From assembly GCA_016169945.1 (NCBI GenBank), contig JADLSH010000333.1, positions 558,001 through 622,000 of the forward strand: 64,000 nt of DNA. Reading direction: 5' to 3'. This stretch comes from Trachythela sp. YZ-2020 (Eukaryota > Cnidaria > Anthozoa > Malacalcyonacea > Clavulariidae). The notes under the pieces are model-generated. The model saw only the letters and a program-made list of their open reading frames with translations, did no database searches and was not told where the DNA came from. Within the stretch, counting starts at the first letter, position 1. Each line of letters opens with the position of its first letter. A program made the position numbers and the translations under genes. Of this stretch, positions 1-10,350 are shown one piece after another.

Positions 1-959
1 ACAATGCACCCTACTTTAGCATAATTTTTACCCTGTCTAATGCCAGATGATTATACTTGTCAATGGCAGGGTACAGCATAGTTAATGGATTAATGAACTG
101 GTAATTATGAGGGCACTTTGAAGATATATTGGGTCATTCCAGAAAAGATCCAGACTCCCACTATGGAGGAATTTCTGCCATTCTGAGGGGAAAGTGGGTA
201 AATCTATTTTTATTATATAACTAAAAACTATGGTAAAATGTACTAAGTAAGATGTCTGTTTACTAGGGCATCTGTTTAATAGGATATCAATCAATCGAGC
301 TCATAGCCATAAAACTTAACTATGCAACAGGTAACTGCTGCTACAAAAATACCTGGAAAAACTAGCAAGTTTGCCAAGGACAAGTTGCTTGTCTTAGACT
401 TAGTTGTCTATATAATCTGTGTTACAAAGCTTATGTATGGCAAGTGTAAGGATTTTGACAATTGGCACCATATATTAACTGTATTTATGAAAGGACTGCA
501 CGTATAAAAAACAACTTGAAGTATAAAATTAATTATACTATAAAACTTTTAAAACTAATTAAAAACACAAAGGCCCAAGCAACATGGCCAGCTCTGAATA
601 AAAAAACAAGATTTTATGTACATTACAAGTTTTTTATGTCTGTTTTTAAAATATTTCTATCCAAGTCGACTGAGTTACTGAGTATAATTATATCGAAAGC
701 CGATCGAGTTGAAAGCTAGAAAATAAATGCAAATCTTACCGGTGAGAAGCAATATTCATCCTTTATAGTGAATTGTTGCATCCACAAGCGGAACAAAAAG
801 GTAATCGTTCCGACATTCCTCGACTTTGCGAAACAAGCAAAAATAGGAGAAAAATATCAAGATTTAAAGGTCGAAAGCATAAAATATTATAGTGCAAAAC
901 CCAGGAGGGTGAAGAATTCGTCGAAAGCACAGTATCGCGGTTGTCAGTGGTAAATACCA

Positions 960-1073
960 TGGGCATTTGGGACCATATATGGCGTCAGCAAGCCAAAATC
1001 CGCCATGTTTTTTGCTTCACTTTTCTGCCTGGCGAACATTAGCGGCACGTCCTCCAGATATATAAAGCTCAGT
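960..1073. repeat. Degenerate end of a hAT-like MITE
   Basis: This stretch resembles the right half of the MITE at 7518-7893. Both share a block near GCCATCTTTGGCTTCAC, then a GAACATTAG block, then CCAGATATATA leading to an AGCTCACTG-like end. It is a diverged, partial copy; the other end is not visible. Confidence 0.45.
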
Positions 1074-1080
1074 GGTGTAA

Positions 1081-1133
1081 CGCCTGTGCACAGGCCTTCG
1101 ACCCTATAATTGGGCCGAAGCCTGCACGCAGGC
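1081..1133. repeat. GC-rich inverted repeat
   Basis: Two arms of about 19 bases (starting GCCTGTGCACAGG and ending CCTGCACGCAGGC) face each other around a short loop. Function unknown; it may be the edge of a palindromic element. Confidence 0.5.
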
Positions 1134-1344
1134 TATATCTTTACATATTAATTCTATTTTGTTATGATTGTTATGACCTCGACGAAAAGGTCGATTTATT
1201 TTACGGGAAATTTCGTTCCTCGTTGCGAGTCGCAGCTTATAGTCCTTATAGGATGAAATTTCATTGTATTTTGTGAAAATTAAGCACCCAGATAATATGA
1301 AATCAACAGTAAAGTCAGATTTCCAGATAGCAGGCCAGCTAGAA

Positions 1345-1975
1345 GCCGGCTATTTCCGGCTGCTCAAATTTCAGCAGTCGGAAGTAGTTCTGCGTGCAGA
1401 TTTTACAAGTCTCTCTCTCGCTCCTTCTATTTTTCCATACGTCATGTAAACAACAATATAGTAGGTCTATATAGAAAGAGGGACTTGGAGCAAGTCTACC
1501 AAGGTATACTTGGAGCAAGTCTACCCAAGGTATACTTGGAGCAAGTCTACCCAAGGTATACTTGGAGCAAGTCTACCCCCTGCCGGCTATTTCTGGCTGC
1601 TCAAATTTGAGCAGCCGGAAGTAATTCTGCGTGCAGATTTTACAAGTCTCTCTCTCGCTCCTTCTATTTTTCCATACGTCATGTAAACAACAATATAGTA
1701 GGTCTATATAGAAAGAGGGACTTGGAGCAAGTCTACCAAGGTATACTTGGAGCAAGTCTACCCCCTGCCGGCTATTTCTGGCTGCTCGAATTTGAGCAGC
1801 CGGAAGTAATTCTGCGTGCAGATTTTACAAGTCCCTCTTTCGCTCCTTCGATTTTTCTGTACGTCATGTAAAAACAATATAGTAGCCCTACTCAGAAAGA
1901 GGGACTTGGGGCAAGTCTACCCAAGGTATACTTGAAGCAAGTCTATCCTTGGAGCAAGTCTACCCAAATCTACCT
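1345..1975. repeat. Three-unit tandem repeat with nested 26-bp repeat
   Basis: Three long units begin at 1345, 1582 and 1767, each starting GCCGGCTATTTC. They run through a CTCTCTCTCGCTCCTTC block, an ATGTAAACAACAATATAGTAG block and a CTTGGAGCAAGTCTACC block. Within unit 1 the last block is itself amplified as a 26-bp tandem repeat (starts near 1509, 1535 and 1561), which explains why unit 1 is about 50 bp longer than unit 2. Open frames on both strands across it are by-products of the repetition. Confidence 0.85.
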
Positions 1976-2022
1976 TTCATCCTGCTATTGTACCTAGCAA
2001 GTTGTACAATTGCAGGATGAAA
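1975..2022. repeat. Hairpin closing the tandem array
   Basis: TTTCATCCTGC and GCAGGATGAAA arms, with a further ATTGTAC/GTACAAT pairing inside, form a stem of about 18 pairs directly at the end of the tandem array. Confidence 0.6.
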
Positions 2023-2329
2023 ACTTGTAACAAGTCAGTTAAAGTCGACAACATTTTAGGAAAATGTCAACAAACTGGGAACAAGCAGTACGAACATATC
2101 ATACATGATAACAAGTTGCCGAAACAGCAAAGGCAACCAAAGATCGATTTGTTACAAATTGTGCGTGTTTATGTGTCTAGTTCTTTTACCTGACTTTCCG
2201 TGGCCCCTTCCTTTCACCTTCTGTTCTTTATCCATCAAACTGTAAATATAAAATGTTGAATAATGGAGAAAAAAATGCAAAATATGATGTCAATAACTTT
2301 TGCGAGGACCTTAAAAAATGCCATTGGCA

Positions 2330-3377
2330 ATTCTCTAGACACAGCTTGTTTACTGGTTAATGAACTATGGTCACGGTTCAAGTCACTCTTTATTGAGATA
2401 GGTGATAAACATGCGCCGCTCATTACTTAAAAAATAAGAGGAAACCACTCATGTGCATGGATTACAAGTGACATTATGAACGAAATCAGACAGCGTGACT
2501 ATCAACTTATAAAGGCAGGAAAAACAAATTCAAAGGAAGATTGGGCTACATATCGTAGGGCTAGAAATAGAGTGACAAATCAAATCCGCTCAGCAATTAA
2601 AGAAAAGTACCATAGAAATCTTATTCATGAAAATAGTCATAACCCATGCACGCTCGTTCTGGAAAACTATGAAAAAGATCTTGCCTGGAGAAAGTAAGCT
2701 TGTGACGATTAATGTAATGATTGATGGGAAACTGATAAAGATAAACAACAAATTGCTAATGGATACAGTAAGCATTTTGATGAAACGGTATCACGGCTAC
2801 ATGAATCTATCGGGGATCTTTGTGGCAGTGTTAGAAATATCATGTCGAATTACGTTGTCAACCCAACGCGGCTACCAAATATTAATTCAGCATTTGAATT
2901 TGAGAAAGAGCAGTTTATCTTAGATAATTTGCAAAAATTAATACTAAGAAAGCAGCTGGGTTAGACAATATACCACGACGACTATTGAAAGACTCTGCTC
3001 ATGTTATTGCCACAACACTTACTAAGATTATCAACATGTCACTTGACCAAGGTGTAGTGCCCGACGACTTTAAAATTGCTAAGGTAATTCCTGTTTTTAA
3101 GAAAGGTAAACCCGAAAATATGAACTAATAAACTTCAGACCTATCTCAGTTCTACCTACAATCTCGAAGCTCTTAGAGAGAGCAGTTCAAGAGCAGTTGT
3201 ATAAATATCTAACGACGCACCACCTTTTGAATCCATGCCAGTGTGATTTCCGTAAATTTTATTCAACTGAATTTGCAGCTATTTCTCTCACAGATACAAT
3301 TCGAAGGAACATCGATTAAAAGATGCTTACCGAAGCAGTATTTGTAGATCTCCGGAAAGCATTTGACACCGTAGATC
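2330..3377 (+). pseudogene. LINE-type retrotransposon relic, 5' part (endonuclease-RT linker and RT N-terminus)
   Basis: Fragments in changing frames read as a non-LTR retrotransposon polyprotein. From about 2330 there is a block of the type seen between endonuclease and RT (KHAPL, then a run containing RDYQLIKAG and RARNRVTNQI). From about 2945 the RT fingers follow, with GLDNIPRRLLK, then PISVLPTISKLLERAV and a VDLRKAFDTVD block carrying the first catalytic aspartate region of RT. Several frameshifts and stops separate these pieces. The frame is cut after the FDTVD block by the hAT MITE at 3378. It would act in target-primed reverse transcription in an intact element. CR1- or RTE-like by feel, but the clade is not certain. 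Confidence 0.75.
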
Positions 3378-4084
3378 CAGGGGCGCACATTCCAAAAGAG
3401 TTTGGGTAGGTGTCCATTGTTCAGGGACCGACTTTTTATATTTTTTGACCACATCAAAACATGTATTACGAGTTAATGCAAAAATATAAGGATTGTTAAA
3501 AAATAGGGGGCCAAATTTTGAAAAACCTGAATCTGTAGATCGTCGGAAATGGCATTTTCAGAGTCTTCTCTACCTCTTTCGTTATAGACCCTTTCATTAA
3601 TATATATAAGATTTCAAACACTCTAGTTTCAAATTCAAATATTTCGCTGCAATTTTCTTTAAATGCAGTTATTTAAAGAAAACGCCCCCCAAAACGTAAC
3701 CTTCAACATCATAAAGACTCAATTAGAAACTGCATTTTTACAACATAGTTGACTTAATTTTACTCGAGAATACTGACGTGGAAATAGAACGCACAATGCG
3801 GCAGAGCAAAAGTTAGGAGGTTTTGCGCAGTCGTATATGGCTATGTCATCTTACATTTGAGTATATTGCTTTAAGAGGAAAATATATCTCTGGGTTTTGC
3901 AATGTTGATTTCTTTTATTGACAATTTTTGTAACGTTTATTATACGTTTTTAGACAGGATGTTTCGGACCAACTCGGACCGAATTAAGTAGTGTAATTTT
4001 ACAATTTGGGAACGACTTTTTTAAAAAATTCACAAATGATGAGGGGGTGTCACACCCCCCACACCCCCCTAATGTGCGCCCCTG
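3378..4084. mobile_element. Non-autonomous hAT-type element (707 bp) inserted in the LINE
   Basis: The inverted ends are CAGGGGCGCACATT and AATGTGCGCCCCTG. The flanking 8-bp duplication is CGTAGATC (3370-3377) versus CATAGATC (4085-4092), one mismatch. CAGGG-type ends with an 8-bp duplication are the signature of the hAT superfamily. There is no transposase inside, so it is non-autonomous. It splits the RT frame between the FDTVD block and the following DHPLL block. Confidence 0.85.
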
Positions 4085-4915
4085 CATAGATCACCCTCTG
4101 CTTCTTGCCAAGTTAGAGCGTTACGGCATTGTCGAAACAGAACTAAAGTTGTTTAATAACTACTTCATGAACCGAGCATAAATAGTTAACTTTCAAGGTG
4201 CGCAATCACCTCCACGTAATATTTCGTCTGGAGTACCCCAAGGTACCATCCTGGACCCCTTACTATGTGTACTATTTATTAACGATTTACCGGCAGCTAT
4301 TCAACGATGCAATGTTTTGATGTATGCAGATTACAAGGTCCTTTTCGTCGCAGATAGGGGCAGTAATGTCATACAGAATGTTTTAACAACTGAGTTGGAA
4401 AAATTGAATGTTTGGCTAATGGAGAATAAGTTGTTTCTCAATAAGGGAAAAACTGAAACTATGCTATTTAGAACTAGCCGGAGTCTATCAAACGTGACAA
4501 AGTATCAACTTTCAATTGACGATTTTCCATTGAAACATGTAAATGAATACAGATATCTTGGTTATATATTAATAAATGAAAATTTGTCATGGAATGCACA
4601 TATTGAAAGTATTCCGGTCAAAGTAAGCAGAAGAATTGGCATGTTACGTCGATTACGGCGCATTGTAACCTTAAACGCAGCGGACACTGTGTCATAACTA
4701 TAGATCGTTTATTCGCCCTCTTATGGAGTGTAGGGACAGTGTGTGGACTTGTTGTGGTGAGCAAAATAAGGAAAGGCTTGAGATCGAATTTACAGAAACG
4801 TGCTGTCAGAACGATCACTAGATATCCTCGAAGTAATGAGGCGATGGAAAGCCTTCGTTGGGACACTTTAGAAACAAGAAGGGACTTGCATGTTCTTAAA
4901 TTAGTTAATTATTAA
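4085..4915 (+). pseudogene. LINE-type retrotransposon relic, 3' part (RT palm to C-terminus)
   Basis: This continues the RT interrupted by the hAT element. The visible blocks are a SSGVPQGTILDPLL palm block, an FINDLP block, the catalytic box and the thumb (NEYRYLGYILINENLSW). The longest clean frame is 4317-4697. The catalytic box reads YADY where active enzymes have YADD, so the second metal-binding aspartate is lost. Further stops follow in the C-terminal R-rich part. It is a dead copy. Confidence 0.8.
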
Positions 4916-5660
4916 AAAATTGCGGACATTTCCCTGAAATACATTTCTTAATTTGTTTTTAATTGTGACATTTTAACACGCAGAACAAGACAATTTGATA
5001 AACTTCGACTACCTAAAGTGATACCTGGTATATTGAAGATTCGCGAACATTGCGGGGGGTCTGGGGGTCCTCCCCTAGAAAATTTTCGTATTCTTGAGTC
5101 TCTGTGGCTTGATTTCGTGCATTTTCAGAGACAATTTTTTATATATCCCATCTAAACGGACCAAGCTTTATAGGGGGGCTAAGGCGCTTCTAACGTTCAT
5201 TTGAACTACACAAATATCACTTCGACTCTGAAAGGGTTATAAATGTTACATTTGCTAACAAAAATGTTTAGCAATTTCAATTTAACTAAGAAATTTATTC
5301 GTAACTGGCCCAAACAGCTTTCAATTGCCTTTATTGTCCTTGTTTTTTGTAAATTTTTCAAATGCAAGCATTTTTTAGAAGGGATCAAAGAATTATGTTG
5401 AGGCAATGCGTGTATGCTACACTCCAGTAATTCTGCACTAGTCTATTGACCAACTGCTTACGTACTCAAGAGCGCATAATATTTGAAAATTAGAACATAA
5501 TGTTTCTTATATATTTTAACCAACAACAAATGTTCTGACCAACTCTTTAATACTTTAGAATTATTGTACTTGCGTTGCACGTTTTATAATTTCAGCGCAT
5601 AGTCTCAACGCATAATTTCTGAATATTTTTTACCAACAAACCATTTTTTGACCAACCTTT
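4916..5660. other. No gene seen; possible hAT-like 3' end near 5660-5723
   Basis: Mostly AT-rich sequence. A GC-rich run ending CGCCACGTCCCTG at about 5723 resembles the end of a CAGGGACG-type hAT MITE, but I could not find the matching left end, so boundaries are left open. Confidence 0.35.
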
Positions 5661-5672
5661 CAATATTTAGAA

Positions 5673-5867
5673 TTATTGCGTGGCGTCACACCCCCACACG
5701 CCCCCCGGTCGCCACGTCCCTGAAGACAGCCTGCATGCATGGTCATCGGGAATATCTGCGCGAAAATACTGATGTTGAGTTTTTGAAATGTCTTCTAGCC
5801 AAACTAACAGATGCAAATGAGTTGTGTCTCTTTTTTGGAATTCAAATCTATAAAAATACATTTTCAC
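5673..5867 (-). pseudogene. Helitron-like Rep fragment
   Basis: A 64-residue minus-strand frame contains the sequence FEFQKRDTTHLHLLVWLED. This matches the pattern around the HUH nuclease site of Helitron Rep proteins (an EFQ.RG block followed by HxH in HLHLLVW). The N-terminal side is frameshifted and the C-terminal side runs into the GC-rich MITE end. Rep would nick and join DNA during rolling-circle transposition. Only a scrap remains. Confidence 0.5.
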
Positions 5868-5967
5868 ATTTCCTTTTTGTTCAGTCGATTACAACTAAAA
5901 ATGTGACTAGACCATCTTTCGCCATTACTAAAGCTATTACTCACGCCAAGTGAGTTGGTGCTTGTCC

Positions 5968-7183
5968 TGTTTTGTTCCTAAAATCGTCAAGCCTTGGAAA
6001 TTCTTGGTTTAATTGATGAGCACTTTACTTTGTACCATGTGGAAGTAAAATGGTCACAGTATGTTGATATCCTCAGCTGTGAGATGTAGCAAAGAAGGTG
6101 GTATATCTCTATTACGGGAAATGACATATCGCGACGGCAAACATGGCCATTTGTTGACATTAGCATTGGCAGATCGGGTGGAGAAATTATGTGGCAAAAT
6201 TTTGGTGGAAAAAGAATTGCAAGTGGACTGACAAAATGTGCAAGAAAGATTGTTTGCTCAAAATTTTAACTGTGATGATATTGTTGTAACTGAATTATTA
6301 CCAAATGCGTCTTGAGGTGTTGGGTTGTAAACACGGTAAGCAAAAAGGTTTTGTCTATTTCAGTTCTTTCTGCTGCGTTTTGGAAATCTGCTTTATACTG
6401 ACTAACCCGTTCAACGAGATCGGGGTAATTATAAACTAAATAAGTGTTTCTGTTCTGCCAGAATACTTTGGCTTCTTCAGTGGACCATGACAAAATAGGC
6501 AAACGTGGGAGGTTTTTCGTCGACAAGTCATACGAGATGACACACAGGGAAAAACCTTGCGAACTATTAATTTATCAATGAAAGCGTCATTTTGTAAAGA
6601 CGCTTACTGGAGCAAGCAGATGATACCATTGTTAATATTTCTATTACATGTATTTGCCACCAAACACAAGGTCGAACAATTTAGTCATTCCGATCACTAG
6701 TACTGTCTTTCCTTTTAGAGTTGACCACCATGTACTGCATTGTCCCGCTTACTCCCAGCACTGTAAAGGCCAAAGGCAAACCTACCCAGCCTGCTTGTTG
6801 GAAAATCTCCAATTCACCATTCTGAGAAAACATTTTTAAATTCTGCCAACTTAAAGTTAATCTGATCAATCTGGCTAAACTAAATTACACGCTACTGTTG
6901 ATATATTAATATAGAAAAATATTCAAATTACAATACTTCAGTACGATATTATTATTCCAAATTATAATATTAGATCAATAATATCTGGGCCAACTCATCT
7001 AGCCAAATTGAAAATTGCATTTTCTGTCCATGTAATCGCATTTTCAGCTGAGTTGTCCCGGCAAATCGAGTTGGAAATCGCACATTTTATATAATCTATT
7101 TACTCGATGGCTGTCAAACTTCTTCTGCGAGTTATCGTGGATGTTTGCTATTGAAATGATGTCACAAAATAAATCTGTAACCA
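5968..7183. other. Mostly non-coding; weak coding-like scrap at 6085-6310
   Basis: No intact gene. A plus-strand run at about 6085-6310 reads smoothly for some 70 residues with one stop and may be a decayed exon of unknown kind. The minus frame 6266-6526 overlaps it and cannot be supported by anything I recognise. Confidence 0.35.
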
Positions 7184-8095
7184 TTAAAGGACATTGGCAA
7201 CAAAAAATTGTATTGTCTCATTTGAAAGAACGTCTAAAATTATTTGTAAAATTTTGTTACTGATTTTTCATATCTTGCTTGGTTCTTGAAATATTTTGAC
7301 TGAAAGCAATGAGCTGTCCACCATCTTGGATTATTGAGGATATGCATGTTACGTCACAAGTGGGGTCACGCTAGTTTTTTATCGTGACAGCCAGTGATCA
7401 ATATGAGCCCGAAACTCGAGTTTTCGTAGCTATTTCAAATTTAGAATTGAATAAAAACGTTTTAAACAACTTTTGATTGTTACTCAGTAACTTAAATGTA
7501 ATTTTATAAGGCTAACCCAGTGAGCTCTATATATATATATATCTGGAGTGAGAACTTATGTCCAAAAAGTGAAGCCAAAGATGGCGGAAATTGACGTCCA
7601 GTGCCAATCCCTTTCTATTGTTTTCGACCGCGCGGTTTGCACAAGCCGGCAAGGAGTGTGCCGAAATTTTGTGTTTTTACTCCGATGTAAACAATAACAT
7701 CATGATTTTATGAACTAATAACTTGATTAGCGATGCGATCTGTTAGTATAAACTGGAATTAGCTAGAAAAATGGTATGAAAACTGTTTATGACCTTCATG
7801 AGTTTGGACGTCAATTGCCGCCATCTTTGGCTTCACTTGGCCTATTGGCCGAACATTAGAAGTTCTTACTCCAGATATATATAGAGCTCACTGGGCTAAC
7901 CCCACACCTGACGTCATCAAAACGATAGTTAATCTCATTAAGAATTCATTCAAGATGGCGGACAGCTCATTGCTTTCAGTGAAAATATTTCAAGAGTTAA
8001 GCTTGTAACGAAAAATTTCTAACAAGATTTTTTAGATAATTTTAGACGTTCTTTCAAATGAGACAATAAAAATTTTTGTTGCCAATGTCCTTTAA
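7184..8095. mobile_element. Palindromic MITE flanked by TTAA, containing a second MITE
   Basis: Long inverted arms run from 7188 to about 7390 and from about 7905 to 8091. They start AGGACATTGGCAACA and end with the complement, each flanked by TTAA (7184-7187 and 8092-8095). The arms share a block with ATGAGCTGTCCACCATCTTG. TTAA flanks suggest a piggyBac-type target, but the assignment is tentative. The centre is occupied by the hAT-like MITE at 7518-7893. Confidence 0.7.
7518..7893. mobile_element. hAT-like MITE (376 bp) with perfect 8-bp target duplication
   Basis: The ends are CAGTGAGCTCTATATATAT and its complement, with the 8-bp duplication GGCTAACC on both sides (7510-7517 and 7894-7901). 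It sits within the loop of the outer MITE, so it is the younger insertion. Confidence 0.85.
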
Positions 8096-8185
8096 ATGAC
8101 GACTTTTTTCGAAGTTTAAGATTTAGTTCGGAGGAAATTTTTGTTGCCTTCCATATCGCGGCGTGCAATATATCGCCGTGCACAC

Positions 8186-8610
8186 TTAAACAACATTTTC
8201 AACAATTTACAGAGGCCAAGAGGTTCGTAACTGTCAGGACGTTATACTAGATTGATTATTCTATGTATGTGAAAAACATGACAGCGTATTCATATGTACA
8301 TACAATATTCGGCAAAATTCATCCACTATTCGGTATCATTTTGATATCGGCATTGAAATCAATATAGGGTATTGAATCTGAAGCTTCACTAGGTAGCGAA
8401 TATTGTGCTAACTTAACCACAGTAAATACCTGCGAACGTCTTTTGGTTTCGAAACGGTAGCATTCAACCTGTTTGATCGAGAATATTGAAAAAGCTACTC
8501 ACAACATTGCGCTGTCATGTTTTGCACATACATAGGGTAAACCATCTAGTATAACGTCCTGATATTTACGAACCGCTTGGCCTCTGCAAATTTTTGAAAA
8601 TTTTGTTTAA
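8186..8610. mobile_element. Palindromic MITE
   Basis: Arms of about 100 bases start TTAAAC and share GAGGCCAAG, GGTTCGTAA, CAGGACGTTATACTAGAT and a CATGACAGCG block, in inverted order (left 8186-8290, right 8500-8610). It has no coding capacity and lies just outside the Polinton. Confidence 0.7.
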
Positions 8611-8670
8611 ATATGCATGTTCAAGATGAATTTGGTCAAGAAATAACATTGCCTAATATGCTTCCCCACA

Positions 8671-8676
8671 CGAGAG
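8671..8676. repeat. Polinton target site duplication, left copy
   Basis: CGAGAG abuts the left terminal inverted repeat. The right copy CAAGAG (22769-22774) differs at one base. Six bases is the standard Polinton duplication length. Confidence 0.8.
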
Positions 8677-8928
8677 AGTAGTAGGGAAGGGCCGGTTCTG
8701 CCCCATTTTACATTTCCCCTCATTCCACCCGACTCATCAAATTTTCAAACCAGTTCCAACCAGTTTCAAAATTAATTCCATGCTCGCTCGCGCTCGCTAA
8801 TCCCAAAACATTTTACCAAAAACATCTTCCGAACATTTTCCGAACGTTACTCATGCTTCGCTTCGCCAATGTCCGATCGCCCTAGTCTCCACCCCACCCT
8901 CCAAGATCATCCTTTTGTCGTCGTTCGC
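8677..8928. repeat. Polinton left terminal inverted repeat
   Basis: 252 bp matching the complement of 22517-22768 with about four mismatches counted by eye (about 98% identity). It starts AGTAGTAGGGAAGGG. Its inner part (8851-8928) is an inverted copy of the last 26 codons of the polymerase gene. Confidence 0.95.
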
Positions 8929-8987
8929 CGAAAGTGCAATCGTAGCGCAAGCCATAGTAAAAAGAAATAAAAATATATACAATAACA

Positions 8988-9239
8988 ATGGGTAAACAAA
9001 GAATCGGTATTATAGGTTTATATAGTAAAAAGGGGGCCATAACTTGTAGTGAGTGTGAATGGAGTGGTCATCAAACCGCTATTAGATTACATATGAAGGC
9101 GCGTCATAACACCATCGCATCATTTAAATTAACCGAGCTGACTATAAAGTGTGTTCAATGTGGACATTTAACAAAACATAAAGACGACATGAAAAAAACA
9201 TTTGAGGACTGTTCATTCGTCATCTTAAATAAAAGATGA
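8988..9239 (+). CDS. Small zinc-finger protein
   Basis: 83 residues, basic N-terminus. Residues about 20-40 form a C2H2 finger (CSEC, then H..KARH). A second CVQC pair near residue 55, with later histidine and cysteine, may bind another zinc. It is the first gene inside the left TIR. An AATAAA-rich stretch (AAATAAAAATATATAC) lies just upstream of the ATG. The next gene overlaps its stop by four bases (ATGA), which suggests coupled translation. It probably binds nucleic acid. A similar two-finger protein is encoded at 16671. Confidence 0.7.
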   Translation: MGKQRIGIIGLYSKKGAITCSECEWSGHQTAIRLHMKARHNTIASFKLTELTIKCVQCGHLTKHKDDMKKTFEDCSFVILNKR

Positions 9240-9697
9240 GCTTAAACTTTGGTTACGATGATAAACCTAAAACAACACGCTTGTTGCAATACAACTTTAC
9301 GTATGAAAGCTTATCGAAATCATACAGAACACCAACCTATGTTAGATCCGGATATCCATTGTCTTATGGTTTTGGAAAAGGAATTAACGCTAATTCTAAA
9401 CTAACCCTCTTGACGCACACATTTGACCAAGATGACACAATCGTCAATCTTAAATTAAGGTATACAATGCGTGTTTTAGACATGAGCGGTGTCGGTACAG
9501 ATGTATCTCTAAAAGATATAGATATGCTTACCAAAAGAGTTGGATATACAAACATATTTCTCTTAGATGAGGCTTTTACAATGGGTGAACTTATCTCGGA
9601 TTTTTCCCAAATAGCTGTGTTCTACATAAAATTTAAACAGCTTAACGATGTCTCCTTAGGCAACGAGTCAAACCTAGATCTTATTATGGAGTTTTAG
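9236..9697 (+). CDS. Hypothetical beta-rich Polinton protein
   Basis: 153 residues, no membrane segment, alternating hydrophobic and polar residues throughout, consistent with a beta-sheet fold. Not recognised. Small Polinton proteins of this kind can be minor capsid (single jelly-roll) proteins, but at 153 residues this is on the short side and I cannot assign it. It overlaps the zinc-finger gene by ATGA and lacks its own AATAAA start element, as expected for a coupled downstream gene. A perfect 12-bp hairpin follows its stop (9713-9742). Confidence 0.6.
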   Translation: MSLNFGYDDKPKTTRLLQYNFTYESLSKSYRTPTYVRSGYPLSYGFGKGINANSKLTLLTHTFDQDDTIVNLKLRYTMRVLDMSGVGTDVSLKDIDMLTKRVGYTNIFLLDEAFTMGELISDFSQIAVFYIKFKQLNDVSLGNESNLDLIMEF

Positions 9698-9712
9698 TAA
9701 CTTATACCTTAG

Positions 9713-9742
9713 TATTCATAACTACATATATAGTTATGAATA
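9713..9742. terminator. Perfect 12-bp hairpin between convergent genes
   Basis: TATTCATAACTA and its exact complement flank a 6-base loop, in the 55-bp gap between the stops of two genes that face each other. Probably a two-way 3'-end signal. Confidence 0.6.
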
Positions 9743-9752
9743 ACATGTTCAC

Positions 9753-10088
9753 TCACTTCTTCTTCGGTTTCTTAGGTTTAGGACCGTAGCTATATAATTG
9801 GGGTAGCATCACAAAACACTCGGTACAAAACCTATTCCCAGCGTCATCCTCCGAATTTCTTTTATGCTCACAACACATTATACATACTTCTTTTATGTCG
9901 TCGTTGATGAACGGCTCAAGCCAGTGTGTATGATCACAACATTCGTTACACACTTTTTTTCCATCGATGTTAATGATGTAATTACTATTAGAAAGATCGA
10001 CATCTCTTAGATGCTCACAATGGACTCCTTTTTTAATCTCACACTCTCTGGTAAGTTTTTTAATTAAAAGTATTGTCTCATCAGCCAT
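9753..10088 (-). CDS. Cysteine/histidine-rich zinc-binding protein
   Basis: 111 residues. Pairs CEH, CNECC, CIMCCEH and CTEC recur at similar intervals, suggesting two or three zinc sites in a treble-clef or ribbon arrangement. The C-terminus is a basic proline tail (KPKKPKKK). The start is preceded by ATAATAA directly against the ATG. Its role is unknown; a nucleic-acid or protein adaptor is plausible. Confidence 0.6.
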   Translation of the reverse strand: MADETILLIKKLTRECEIKKGVHCEHLRDVDLSNSNYIINIDGKKVCNECCDHTHWLEPFINDDIKEVCIMCCEHKRNSEDDAGNRFCTECFVMLPQLYSYGPKPKKPKKK

Positions 10089-10091
10089 TTA

Positions 10092-10334
10092 TTATATTTT
10101 ACCCCGCATCTTTGATACTTCATCTTCTAAGACAGAAGATGGTTCTTTACGAAGAGTGCTTAACACCACTTTAGTTTTTTCACGCGTTTGACCTTGTAGA
10201 CCTTGAGGACCAGGCGGACCAGTAGAACCTTGTAGACCTTGAGGACCAGGTGATCCACACAGATCACACGAACAAGGTTTAAGAAACCTGTTAATTACAT
10301 ATAAACCAACTCCAAATACAAACATATGTGTCAT
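10092..10334 (-). CDS. Membrane-anchored collagen-like protein
   Basis: 80 residues from the ATG that directly follows the shared palindromic start element. Residues 3-17 form a hydrophobic segment, followed by CSCDLC, then eight G-X-Y triplets (GSPGPQGLQGSTGPPGPQ and on), then a charged tail. The open frame extends further upstream, but that extension overlaps the divergent gene at 10351 and has no start element, so I chose this start. Collagen-like triplets occur in fibres of several large DNA viruses; here they might form a short surface trimer. The topology is inferred. Confidence 0.65.
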   Translation of the reverse strand: MTHMFVFGVGLYVINRFLKPCSCDLCGSPGPQGLQGSTGPPGPQGLQGQTREKTKVVLSTLRKEPSSVLEDEVSKMRGKI

Positions 10335-10335
10335 C

Positions 10336-10347
10336 TTTATTAATAAA
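10336..10347. promoter_or_regulatory. Palindromic bidirectional start element TTTATTAATAAA
   Basis: A 12-bp perfect palindrome sits between two divergent ATGs only 16 bases apart (10334 minus and 10351 plus). Each half gives the AATAAA motif found before nearly all genes of this element. Because no gene ends here, it cannot be a polyadenylation signal in either direction, which favours a promoter or initiator role. Confidence 0.6.
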
Positions 10348-10350
10348 AGA

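Larger units (their letters stand above)
1..1344. other. AT-rich stretch without recognisable gene
   Basis: I see no coding region with convincing composition or homology here. Short open frames are interrupted and AT-biased. It holds only the MITE-like remnant and the hairpin listed next. Confidence 0.6.
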
